A stretch of DNA of 46,829 nucleotides from contig BNXY01000016.1 of NCBI GenBank assembly GCA_025999935.1, positions 1 to 46,829 of the forward strand. Reading direction: 5' to 3'. Shown piece by piece: positions 7,950 to 15,757 of the stretch. Under the pieces are notes generated by a model. The model did no database searches and was not told the DNA's origin. It saw nothing but the letters and a program-made list of their open reading frames with translations. Both the position numbers and the translations under genes were made by a program. This stretch comes from Bacteroidia bacterium. GTDB lineage: Bacteria; Bacteroidota; Bacteroidia; Bacteroidales; Azobacteroidaceae. The stretch's first letter is position 1. Each line of letters opens with the position of its first letter.

Positions 7950-9116
7950 ATGAAAAAGTTATTAGCTATTTTTTGTTTATTGTGCAGTGCATTCTGTGTG
8001 CAGGCGCAACAACCGGCGGTCGTGGTTGGTGCGGAACGGACAGCCGAGTATTTTCCGCTGTTAAAGGGCAAACGAATTGCGCTCTTTTCCAATCACACCG
8101 GTATGGTAGGGAATAAACATTTATTGGATGTTTTAATTGAAAATAAAATCAATGTAACGGCGATTTTTTCGCCTGAACACGGTTTTCGCGGCGATGCCGG
8201 AGCCGGCGACCACGTGGCCAGTTCGATAGATGAAAAAACCGGAGTACCCATTCTGTCGCTGTACGATGGAAATTCCGGTAAACCCAGCGAAACCTCCATG
8301 CGCAAATTCGATTTGCTGATTGTGGATATACAAGATGTCGGATTGCGTTTCTATACTTACTATGTCACAATGACCAAGTTGATGGATGCTTGCGCCGAAC
8401 AACACAAAAAAGTAATACTCATGGACAGACCCAATCCCAACGGGCATTACGTGGATGGTCCGATACTAAATATGAAATACAAATCGGGCGTGGGCGGACT
8501 GCCGATTCCGGTGGTTCACGGATTGACTTTAGGCGAACTCGCCGGGATGGTCAACGGCGAAAAATGGCTGACCAAAGGACGTGTCTGCGATTTAACGGTC
8601 ATCAAATGCTTGAATTACACGCATCAAACGATGTACCGCCTGCCGATTCTGCCGTCGCCGAATTTGCCGAATATGCTCTCGATTTATCTCTATCCTTCAA
8701 CTTGCTATTTTGAAGCAACTCCTGTGAGTTTGGGACGGGGCACTTCGCTTCCTTTTCAGATTTACGGTCACCCGAATATGAAAGGATATACTTATTCATT
8801 CACGCCCAAGTCAATGCCTTCGGCGCCCAAACCGCCACAGCAAGACCGCTTGTGTTACGGAGTGAATTTGAGCAATCTTTCGGAGGAAGAAGTGTGGAAA
8901 AAAGGGATAGATTTAAGTTATCTCATTGATGCTTACCGGAATTTGAATATGGACGACCATTTCTTCCGCTCCTTTTTTGAAAATCTAATCGGAGTCGATT
9001 ATGTCCGCAAAATGATTAAAGAAGGTAAAAGCGCCAATGAAATCAAAGCGATGTGGCAAGACGATGTAGTGAAATTTAAAAAACAACGCAAACCCTATTT
9101 ATTGTATGAAGAATAG
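7950..9116 (+). CDS. NamZ-type exo-beta-N-acetylmuramidase (DUF1343, GH171), first copy
   Basis: From ATG 7950 the protein has 388 residues with a signal peptide (MKKLLAIFCLL to VQAQ). The in-frame TTG at 7929 would add seven residues before the signal peptide and is less likely. Family motifs are present in order: FSNHTG, FSPEHGFRGDAGAG, DIQDVGLRFYTYY, LMDRPNPNG, VVHGLTLGE and LPSPNLPN. DUF1343 was identified through Bacillus subtilis NamZ (YbbC) as an exo-lytic enzyme that cuts MurNAc from the non-reducing end of peptidoglycan fragments. It acts in the periplasm or outside. Its last 11 bases overlap the second namZ. The pair, with the symporter, is the best evidence that this locus recycles or scavenges murein. 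Confidence 0.88.
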   Translation: MKKLLAIFCLLCSAFCVQAQQPAVVVGAERTAEYFPLLKGKRIALFSNHTGMVGNKHLLDVLIENKINVTAIFSPEHGFRGDAGAGDHVASSIDEKTGVPILSLYDGNSGKPSETSMRKFDLLIVDIQDVGLRFYTYYVTMTKLMDACAEQHKKVILMDRPNPNGHYVDGPILNMKYKSGVGGLPIPVVHGLTLGELAGMVNGEKWLTKGRVCDLTVIKCLNYTHQTMYRLPILPSPNLPNMLSIYLYPSTCYFEATPVSLGRGTSLPFQIYGHPNMKGYTYSFTPKSMPSAPKPPQQDRLCYGVNLSNLSEEEVWKKGIDLSYLIDAYRNLNMDDHFFRSFFENLIGVDYVRKMIKEGKSANEIKAMWQDDVVKFKKQRKPYLLYEE

Positions 9117-10341
9117 AATCATATTATTGCTTATTGCAACATTCCTGTCTGCCGCTCTGACTGCTCAGGTCAAACCCGGAATAGAAATATTACGAGAATC
9201 TAATTTCAAATTATTGGAAGGAAAAAAAGTGGGATTGCTTACCAATCAGACCGGCGTGGATCGAAATCTGAAATCCACCCTCGATATCCTGTTTGAAGCG
9301 CCCAACGTGAATTTAGTGGCTTTATATTTCCCCGAACATGGCCTTCGGGGAGAGTATGATGGCGGCGCCGAAATTGGCAGCGACCGCGACCCGCAGACCG
9401 GATTGCCGGTTCACAGTTTATATGGTAAGACCAAGAAACCTACGCCGGAAATGCTGAAAGACATTGATGTGTTGATATACGACATTCAGGACATTGGTTC
9501 GCGTTCCTACACTTTTATCAGTACGATGGGTTTAGCGATGGAAGCCGCCGCAGAAAACGGAGTTGAATTTATGGTGCTCGACCGCCCCAACCCGTTGGGC
9601 GGCAATAAATTTGAAGGACGACCGTATGTAGAGCCGAATTTGGTATCCTTGGTAAGTCAATTTCCAATAACTTACGTGCATGGTTTTACCGTAGGCGAAC
9701 TGTCGGCTTTCCTCAACGAAGAAGGTTTGTTGAAAGACAAAGTGAAAGCTAAACTTACGGTTGTAAAAATGAAAGGCTGGAAGCGCAAGATGAATTTTGA
9801 AGCGACCGGTTTGCCTTGGGTCATCTCGTCGCCGCATATTCCACATGCCGCAACGGCTTATCATTATCCGATTTCGGGAATACTCGGCGAACTTTATGTG
9901 TATAGCATTGGCGTAGGCTACACCGTACCTTTTGAAGTTTTTGCTACGTCTTGGATAGATGCCGAGAAACTGACAAACAATCTCAATGCTTTGAAATTGC
10001 CGGGGATACAGTTTCGCCCTATCCATTTCAAGCCCTATTACAGCGTAGCCAAAGGAGAATTTTTGCATGGCGTACAGACTTATGTTACCGATGCGGATAA
10101 AGCCCAATTAAGTTTGATACAGTTTTATGTCTTGCAGGAATGTCACAAACTCAATCCGGATAAAAACGTTTTTGAACTCTGTGAAAAATCCCGTTTAAAT
10201 ATGTTCGATAAAGTGTGTGGAACAAGCCGCATTCGTGAAACATTTTCACAAACATTCACCGTCGATTCGATATTGAATATTTGGAACGAAGATGTAAACA
10301 ATTTTAAGAAGCAAGCAAAAAGGTATTTTTTGTACAAATAA
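9106..10341 (+). CDS. NamZ-type exo-beta-N-acetylmuramidase (DUF1343, GH171), second copy
   Basis: The protein has 411 residues with signal peptide (1-20, ending LTAQ). The same motifs are found: LLTNQTG, FPEHGLRGEYDGG, DIQDIGSRSYTFI, LDRPNPLGG and YVHGFTVGE. Where the first copy has LPSPNLPN this one has ISSPHIPHA. The start lies inside the end of the first copy (11-bp overlap, different frame), so the two are translated as a coupled pair. Sequence divergence between them is clear, which points to an old duplication and different substrate preference, for example free disaccharide against longer glycan. Tannerella forsythia is reported to carry two NamZ proteins too. Confidence 0.88.
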   Translation: MKNRIILLLIATFLSAALTAQVKPGIEILRESNFKLLEGKKVGLLTNQTGVDRNLKSTLDILFEAPNVNLVALYFPEHGLRGEYDGGAEIGSDRDPQTGLPVHSLYGKTKKPTPEMLKDIDVLIYDIQDIGSRSYTFISTMGLAMEAAAENGVEFMVLDRPNPLGGNKFEGRPYVEPNLVSLVSQFPITYVHGFTVGELSAFLNEEGLLKDKVKAKLTVVKMKGWKRKMNFEATGLPWVISSPHIPHAATAYHYPISGILGELYVYSIGVGYTVPFEVFATSWIDAEKLTNNLNALKLPGIQFRPIHFKPYYSVAKGEFLHGVQTYVTDADKAQLSLIQFYVLQECHKLNPDKNVFELCEKSRLNMFDKVCGTSRIRETFSQTFTVDSILNIWNEDVNNFKKQAKRYFLYK

Positions 10342-10346
10342 TTAAA

Positions 10347-10374
10347 ATTTTCAAATTGACACATTTTCAAATTG
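10347..10374. repeat. Direct repeat ATTTTCAAATTG, two copies
   Basis: ATTTTCAAATTG occurs at 10347-10358 and 10363-10374 in the 40-bp gap before the next gene. A related string (TAATTTTCAAATTA, after GCACATTGGC) lies between iorA and iorB near 26608-26630. Confidence 0.6.
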
Positions 10375-10381
10375 TTTAAAC

Positions 10382-12265
10382 ATGAAACGTAAATTTCTCT
10401 TAGTCCTTTGCGCCTTTGCGCTTCAAACTACCGCTCTTTGGGCGCAACCCGCAACGCCCTTTCGTTTTGCCCTCGTAACCGACCTCCATGTGACTCATGC
10501 CGGTAATGCTGAGAAAGATTTGCAAAATGCAGTCAATCAAATCAATGCAAGCGATGATATCGAATTTGTTTTGGTTACCGGCGACTTGTCGGAAGAAGGC
10601 GACCGGGAATCGTTGCAGAAAGCCAAAACCATCCTTGACCAATTGAAAGTCAAGTATTACGCCATCCCCGGTAATCACGAAACCAAATGGAGCGAATCGG
10701 GCATGACGGCTTTTGGCGACATCTACGGCTCCGAACGTTTTGAATTTGAACACAAAGGATTTCTTTTTCTCGGATTTAATACCGGCCCGTTCATACGAAT
10801 GGCCGACGGCCACGTAGCGCCGCAGGATATTACTTGGCTGAAAAAGGAATTGAAAAAAGCAGGGAAAAAGCAACAAGTGATTTTAGTCACGCATTATCCC
10901 CTGTTGCCGGGCGATGTGGACAACTGGTACGACCTGACCGATGCCGTGCGCCCGTACAATATCCGGACATTTCTCGGCGGACATTATCATACCAACCGCA
11001 TTTTAGAATATGATGGAATACCGGGAATACTCAACCGTTCCACGCTCCGCGACAAAGCGCCATTGGGCGGTTATTCCGTCTATGAAATTACCGCCGATTC
11101 GATTTTGGTTTACGAACAAAATATCGGAGAAGCGCGGAGGCAATGGGCGGCTTTGTCCTTGAAAAGCAAATTGTACGATGAAAAAGGCGATCCCGACAAA
11201 TATCCTGATTTTTCGGTTAATCAAGAATATAAATCGGTGCGTGAAAAGTGGTTGCAACAAACCGGAGTGGGCATTTACAGTTCGCCGGCGGTCTATCAAA
11301 ATAAAGTGTATGTAGGCAACGATGAGGGCGCCCTCACTTGTTATTCTTTGAAAGACGGAAAGAAAATCTGGTCTTTCCAATCCGGGAAACGGATAGTCGG
11401 CACTCCGGCAGTCGATGCAGGAGTAGTTGTCTTCGGGTCTGCGGATAAAAACATTTACGGATTAGATGCCGCCAACGGCAAACTTTTGTGGAAAGTAAGT
11501 GCGGAAGAACCTGTACTTGGCGCCGTTACAATTGAAAACGGAATTGCTTATATCGGTGCAAGCGACCACACTTTCCGCGCGATTGATATTCATTCGGGAA
11601 AAATCCGTTGGGCGTATTCCGACATAAAAGGATACATCGAAACCCGTCCTTGGGTAGAGGGAAACAAAGTGATTTTCGGCGCATGGGACAATACGCTGTA
11701 TGCCTTAGACAAAAACAACGGGGGCGAATTGTGGAAATGGACGGGCGGACTGACCCGGATGCACTTTTCTCCCGCCGCCGTATGGCCTGTGGCCGCCCAA
11801 AGCAAAGTGTTTATTACCGACCCTGAACGCGCCATGACGGCCATCGACCTCGAAACCGGAAAAACCGTTTGGCGCACCTACCAATCCATGGTACGGGAAA
11901 CCATCGGACTTTCCGAAGACAAAGAACGTGTTTACAGCAAAACGATGAACGATTCGATAGTTTGTTTCTCAACTAAAGGCAATACGCCCGTCGAAATCTG
12001 GGCGTCCAACGTGGCCTTTGGTTACGAACACGCTCCGTCGATGCCGGTAGAAAAAGACGGTCTTGTTTTCGGCAGCACTAAAGGCGGATTAATCTTTGCC
12101 TTGGATGCGCTGACCGGCAAGGTATTGTGGAAGCACAAAATCGGAAATTCCCTGATTAGCACAGTCGTTCCTTTGAATAAAAAACAAGTTTTATTTACGG
12201 CGACCGGCGGCGAAGTAGGATTATTAGAAACAAATGATGAAACAACCAAACCTAACAGGTTTTAA
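10382..12265 (+). CDS. Secreted metallophosphoesterase fused to a PQQ-like beta-propeller
   Basis: The protein has 627 residues with a signal peptide ending WAQ. Residues about 25-260 form a calcineurin-type phosphoesterase with all metal motifs: TDLH, GD (VLVTGDLSEEGD), GNHE, VTHYP and GGHYH. Residues about 290-620 hold repeated tryptophan-docking blades (DGKKIWSF, NGKLLWKV, SGKIRWAY, NGGELWKW, TGKTVWRT, TGKVLWKH), at least six, typical of a PQQ-binding-like propeller. The substrate is unknown; the position after namZ suggests a periplasmic phosphoester step or a wall-bound role. The last codons and the stop are made by a palindromic repeat (12248-12303), so the C-terminal KPNRF may be a late addition. 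The signal-peptide region contains a tandem CCTTTGCG. Confidence 0.88.
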   Translation: MKRKFLLVLCAFALQTTALWAQPATPFRFALVTDLHVTHAGNAEKDLQNAVNQINASDDIEFVLVTGDLSEEGDRESLQKAKTILDQLKVKYYAIPGNHETKWSESGMTAFGDIYGSERFEFEHKGFLFLGFNTGPFIRMADGHVAPQDITWLKKELKKAGKKQQVILVTHYPLLPGDVDNWYDLTDAVRPYNIRTFLGGHYHTNRILEYDGIPGILNRSTLRDKAPLGGYSVYEITADSILVYEQNIGEARRQWAALSLKSKLYDEKGDPDKYPDFSVNQEYKSVREKWLQQTGVGIYSSPAVYQNKVYVGNDEGALTCYSLKDGKKIWSFQSGKRIVGTPAVDAGVVVFGSADKNIYGLDAANGKLLWKVSAEEPVLGAVTIENGIAYIGASDHTFRAIDIHSGKIRWAYSDIKGYIETRPWVEGNKVIFGAWDNTLYALDKNNGGELWKWTGGLTRMHFSPAAVWPVAAQSKVFITDPERAMTAIDLETGKTVWRTYQSMVRETIGLSEDKERVYSKTMNDSIVCFSTKGNTPVEIWASNVAFGYEHAPSMPVEKDGLVFGSTKGGLIFALDALTGKVLWKHKIGNSLISTVVPLNKKQVLFTATGGEVGLLETNDETTKPNRF

Positions 12266-12303
12266 AAATCTCGGAGGTTTACGATTTAAATCCTGTTAGG
12301 TTT
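12248..12303. repeat. Inverted repeat AAACCTAACAGG that supplies a stop codon
   Basis: Arms 12248-12266 and 12285-12303 pair at 18 of 19 positions (AAACCTAACAGG core) around an 18-nt centre. The left arm contains the end of the phosphoesterase gene. The hairpin could end or dampen transcription. I recall the AACCTAACAGG/CCTGTTAGGTT pair as common in Bacteroidetes. AGGTTTACGATT is also repeated directly at 12275 and 12298. Confidence 0.75.
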
Positions 12304-12324
12304 ACGATTCAATAATAGAAAATT

Positions 12325-13140
12325 ATGTTAGATTCTGTACAACAGCTTATTGCCGGCCAACTCTCTTCTTGGGAACTGGCCGCCAATAATTACAAGGCTT
12401 TATCTCAAGTCAAAATAAAAGCCGTGGAAGTTGACGGACATACTTACAAAGTGCAGTTCAACCCGGCGCGCATCGCTTCTTCGGCAGCGAATGTTGACGC
12501 CAAATCCATTCAGGAGCGCCAATGTTTCCTTTGCGCCGCCAATCGTCCCTCGGTACAAAAAGGAATTTTTTTCAACGGACGGTATGAGATATTGGTAAAT
12601 CCGTATCCCATTTTTTCCCGTCATTTGACTATACCGGCAGTGGAACATACGCCGCAACTTATCTTTTCCCGTTTCGGGGATATGCTTGATTTGGCGCAAC
12701 AATTAAATGATTTTACACTTTTCTATAACGGCCCCAAATGCGGCGCGTCCGCTCCCGATCATTTTCATTTTCAAGCCGGGAACAAAGGCTTTCTTCCCAT
12801 CGAAAACGACCGGAATCTTCCGAATGTCGTTCGCATCGAATCGGACAACAAACAAGAAATCATCGACCGTTTTCATCAGATTTACAATACCTTGGAACTG
12901 CATCCGGGAGATGCCGAACCAATGATGAATCTGCTGACTTGGTACGAATCCGGCCATTGGGTCGTGTGTATTTTCCCAAGAAAAAAACATCGCCCCGCGT
13001 GTTATTTTGCAGAAGGCGATAAAAACATCCTGATTAGTCCCGCTTCAGTTGATATGGGAGGCGTATTTATTACCCCTTTGGAAAAAGATTTTCAAAAAAT
13101 TACCGCTGGAGATATAGCAAGTATTTTAGAAGAAATATAA
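12325..13140 (+). CDS. DUF4922 protein, HIT-superfamily nucleotidyltransferase/phosphorylase-like
   Basis: The product has 271 residues and no signal peptide, so it is cytoplasmic. It carries the DUF4922 pattern: QCFLCAANRP (a Cys-x-x-Cys, about residues 67-76), NPYPIFSRHLTIP, a GPKCGASAPDHFHFQ stretch and VCIFPRKKHRP. The DHFHFQ string fits the His-x-His-x-Gln active site of the GalT/Ap4A-phosphorylase branch of the HIT superfamily, in which the central histidine takes a nucleotidyl group. The family's reaction is not known to me. In this locus it would act after import, for example on a sugar phosphate or nucleotide sugar made from MurNAc or GlcNAc. That step is inference. Confidence 0.8.
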   Translation: MLDSVQQLIAGQLSSWELAANNYKALSQVKIKAVEVDGHTYKVQFNPARIASSAANVDAKSIQERQCFLCAANRPSVQKGIFFNGRYEILVNPYPIFSRHLTIPAVEHTPQLIFSRFGDMLDLAQQLNDFTLFYNGPKCGASAPDHFHFQAGNKGFLPIENDRNLPNVVRIESDNKQEIIDRFHQIYNTLELHPGDAEPMMNLLTWYESGHWVVCIFPRKKHRPACYFAEGDKNILISPASVDMGGVFITPLEKDFQKITAGDIASILEEI

Positions 13141-13153
13141 AAAACACATAGAT

Positions 13154-14959
13154 ATGAAACGATATTATTTATTTTTGTTACTTTTTACAGTAATCTGTCA
13201 CACAACCGTTTTCGGACAATCCGCATGGATACGAATCAATCAGTTAGGCTATTTTCCGGAAGACCAAAAAACAGCCGTTTATATTTCTCTGGATGCCAAT
13301 GGCAGCGCCGATTTTGAAGTCAAAGAAGCCAAAGGAAACACCACGGTTTACAAAGGAAAAGGCATTGCCGCCCAAGCAGAAAGATGGGGAATGAAAAAGG
13401 CCTTACGCCTTCCGTTTACAGCCCTTACCACCGGCGGAGAATATTATATCGCCTGCAATGGCGTCCAATCGCCCGTGTTTAAAATCAGCCCGGCTGTGTA
13501 CGACGGAGCCGCCGATTTTATTCTGCAATACATGCGCCAACAACGCTGCGGATACAATCCGTACTTGGATACGCTTTGCCATCAGCACGACGGATTTATC
13601 GTTGACCACCCCACCCGTACCGGCGAAGCCATTGACGTCCGGGGCGGCTGGCACGATGCTTCCGACTACTTGCAATACCTGACTACTTCTGCCAATGCAA
13701 CTTTCCAAATGCTATTCGCTTGGCAACAAACGCCCGATAAAACGATATTCAAAGACGAACATGACGCTTCCGGAAAAAAAGGGAAAAACAACATCCCCGA
13801 CATCCTCGACGAAGTGCGCTGGGGATTGGAGTGGATGGTAAAAATGAATCCCGATTCCGCCTTCATGTTCAACCAGATAGCCGACGACCGCGACCATGCC
13901 GCTATGCGCAATCCTGCGCACGACCAAGTGGATTACGGCTGGGGAAAAGGCGAAGGCCGTCCGGTGTATTTCATTACCGGCAAAACCAATGGCGAAGGAA
14001 CGCACAAGAACCGTTCAACCGGTGTTTCGTCTTCTGCCGCCAAATTTGCTTCGACATTTGCTTTGGGAGCCGATGTGTTCAAAAATATTGACCCTGCATT
14101 TTCATCTGTTTTGAAAAACAAAGCTTTACCTGCTTATCAATTCGGCGAAGCCGTACCGGGAAATTTCCAGACGGCCTGCGTGGTTTCTCCTTATTTCTAT
14201 GAGGAAGATAACTGGGTGGACGACATGGAATTGGCGGCTGCCGCAAATTATGCGCTTACCCGCGATGCCGATTGGTTGACCAAAGCCAATTACTGGGGAC
14301 AGTTGGAAGAAATCACGCCTTGGATGGAATTAGGCCGGGCCAGACATTACCAGTTTTATCCGTTCGTCAATCTGGGACATTTCTATCTTTCTCAATCCGA
14401 TGACGAAACCATCCGGAAAAAATACACGGATTTTATGCAACGAGGATTGGAATCCTTGTTAAAGCGCGCGAAAGAATACGACGACCCTTTCCTAAACGGC
14501 GTACCGTTTATCTGGTGTTCCAATAATTTAGTGACTGCGGCTATTACGCAAGCGCGCCTTTATCACCAGACATCCGGAGATGGCAGCTTTCTGGAAATGG
14601 AAGCGGCGCTTCGGGATTGGCTGTTCGGCTGCAATCCCTGGGGTACATCCATGATTAGCGGATATCCGGCAACCGGCGATTCGCCCCTAAGGACACATTC
14701 TTTTGTTTCCGAATTGATGCACGACATTCCTTATGGCGGATTGATTGACGGTCCGATTTATAAATCAATCTACGATAGTCTCCGCGGTATTCATCTGAAA
14801 TATGAAGACACTTATGCGCCGTTTCAGTTCGGAGCTGCCGTCTATCATGACGATCCGGGAGATTATTCTTCCAACGAACCCACCATGGACGGAACCGCCA
14901 GTTTGAGTTTTTATCTGTCCACTTTGGAAAAAACGGGGAATCTTCAAAAAAAAAAGTAA
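13154..14959 (+). CDS. Glycoside hydrolase family 9 with N-terminal Ig-like domain
   Basis: The product has 601 residues in the zero frame, with a signal peptide ending VFGQ. Residues about 23-112 form the CelD_N Ig-like domain (IRINQLGYFP). The GH9 barrel follows, with GGWHDASDY at 164-172 giving the catalytic base pair D168 and D171, and YSSNEPTMDGTASL near the end giving the general acid E575. Despite the usual 'cellulase' label, some GH9 enzymes are exo-glucosaminidases, which fits a murein or chitin-oligomer substrate here. The start is 13 bp after the DUF4922 stop. The gene ends ..KKK-stop on a run of ten A, and the -1 frame continues into a deacetylase; a frameshift would give an 835-residue two-domain enzyme. 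See the slippery-site entry. Confidence 0.88.
   Translation: MKRYYLFLLLFTVICHTTVFGQSAWIRINQLGYFPEDQKTAVYISLDANGSADFEVKEAKGNTTVYKGKGIAAQAERWGMKKALRLPFTALTTGGEYYIACNGVQSPVFKISPAVYDGAADFILQYMRQQRCGYNPYLDTLCHQHDGFIVDHPTRTGEAIDVRGGWHDASDYLQYLTTSANATFQMLFAWQQTPDKTIFKDEHDASGKKGKNNIPDILDEVRWGLEWMVKMNPDSAFMFNQIADDRDHAAMRNPAHDQVDYGWGKGEGRPVYFITGKTNGEGTHKNRSTGVSSSAAKFASTFALGADVFKNIDPAFSSVLKNKALPAYQFGEAVPGNFQTACVVSPYFYEEDNWVDDMELAAAANYALTRDADWLTKANYWGQLEEITPWMELGRARHYQFYPFVNLGHFYLSQSDDETIRKKYTDFMQRGLESLLKRAKEYDDPFLNGVPFIWCSNNLVTAAITQARLYHQTSGDGSFLEMEAALRDWLFGCNPWGTSMISGYPATGDSPLRTHSFVSELMHDIPYGGLIDGPIYKSIYDSLRGIHLKYEDTYAPFQFGAAVYHDDPGDYSSNEPTMDGTASLSFYLSTLEKTGNLQKKK
14950..14956 (+). promoter_or_regulatory. 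A_AAA_AAG slippery heptamer, candidate -1 frameshift site
   Basis: In the GH9 frame the codons are CAA AAA AAA AAG TAA (14945-14959). Bases 14950-14956 are therefore A_AAA_AAG in the correct phase, the same heptamer used by E. coli dnaX, and the zero-frame stop follows directly. After a -1 slip the next codon is GTA at 14956 and the frame stays open to 15660. A small TCGG/CCGA hairpin (14962-14972) starts six bases downstream. Polymerase slippage on the ten-A run (14946-14955) would have the same effect. Confidence 0.6.
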
Positions 14960-14988
14960 ATTCGGAAACCGATAGTCAGGGTGCAACA

Positions 14989-15660
14989 GTGCGCCTGAAC
15001 CGAAAAGAGAAAGTCATCCATCTGATTTTTTCCGCCGATACGCGATTTGAAGGAGCTATTCCCATATTGAAAACGCTGAAAACGAACAAGGCAAAAGCCT
15101 CTTTTTTCCTAACAGGCAATTGCCTGCGGATGCAAGAAATGGAGCCGCTAATCCGGAATATTCAAAAAGACGGGCATTACATCGGAGGCCATTCCGACAA
15201 CCACCTCCTGTATGCTTCCTGGGACAACCGGCAAGAGACTTTAGTAAGTAAAGACAGTTTGTTGAAGGATTTGTGCAGCAATTTGGCTGCTTTGGAAAAA
15301 TACGGCATCGTCAATGCGGTAAGTTATTTCTTGCCGCCTTACGAATGGTACAACCAAGAAACCGTTGCTTGGCTTGAATCGCAAGGGCAATGGGTCATTA
15401 ATTTCACGCCCGGAATCCGGACGGCCGCCGATTATACAACCCCGGATATGCCCGGCTACAAATCCTCGCAAGCGCTTATCGACCAGTTGTATCAGTTTGA
15501 AAAAGAACAAAGTCTGAATGGCGCTATCATCCTGATTCATCCGGGTACGGAAAGCGCCCGGACGGACAAGTTGTATTTGCGATTGAATGAAATCATTCAA
15601 TACTTGAAGAAAAAAGGGTATCGTTTTGAACGGTTGTTGAAAATTGGTGTCGACAAATAA
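14989..15660 (+). CDS. NodB-type polysaccharide deacetylase domain, probably made as a GH9 fusion
   Basis: The first possible start is GTG 14989, but the frame is open upstream through the poly-A run, and no ribosome site or signal peptide is seen. I therefore think it is mainly translated by -1 frameshift from the GH9 gene (join at 14956). The NodB fold shows LIFSAD in place of the usual TFDD, ASFFLTGN, the zinc pair in HSDNH (H68 and H72 from the GTG), a PPYEWYN motif 3 and LIHPGT near the C-terminus. It would remove acetyl groups from GlcNAc or MurNAc units. As a separate protein it would stay in the cytoplasm; as a fusion it is exported on the GH9 signal peptide, which makes better sense. 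Confidence 0.75.
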   Translation: MRLNRKEKVIHLIFSADTRFEGAIPILKTLKTNKAKASFFLTGNCLRMQEMEPLIRNIQKDGHYIGGHSDNHLLYASWDNRQETLVSKDSLLKDLCSNLAALEKYGIVNAVSYFLPPYEWYNQETVAWLESQGQWVINFTPGIRTAADYTTPDMPGYKSSQALIDQLYQFEKEQSLNGAIILIHPGTESARTDKLYLRLNEIIQYLKKKGYRFERLLKIGVDK

Positions 15661-15694
15661 CTACAAAATAGCGCAAACAGTACATATTAAATGA

Positions 15695-15728
15695 ATTAGC
15701 GCGGATAATATAAAAAATCCGCGCTAAT
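15695..15728. terminator. Bidirectional hairpin between convergent genes
   Basis: Perfect 12-bp arms (ATTAGCGCGGAT at 15695-15706, ATCCGCGCTAAT at 15717-15728) enclose a 10-nt loop in the 97-bp gap between the deacetylase and acyl-CoA dehydrogenase stops. It is followed by AATCCGCGTTATCCGCG (15735-15751), a string I associate with dispersed Bacteroidetes repeats. It can serve as terminator on both strands. Confidence 0.65.
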
Positions 15729-15757
15729 CCACCAAATCCGCGTTATCCGCGTTCTTT

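Noticed and set aside
7865..8116. An 83-codon frame starting with Asp-Arg-Val-Asn repeats
   Set aside because: Past the repeat it runs out of frame through the namZ signal peptide and mature part; the namZ frame is certain. The repeat itself is reported as a feature.
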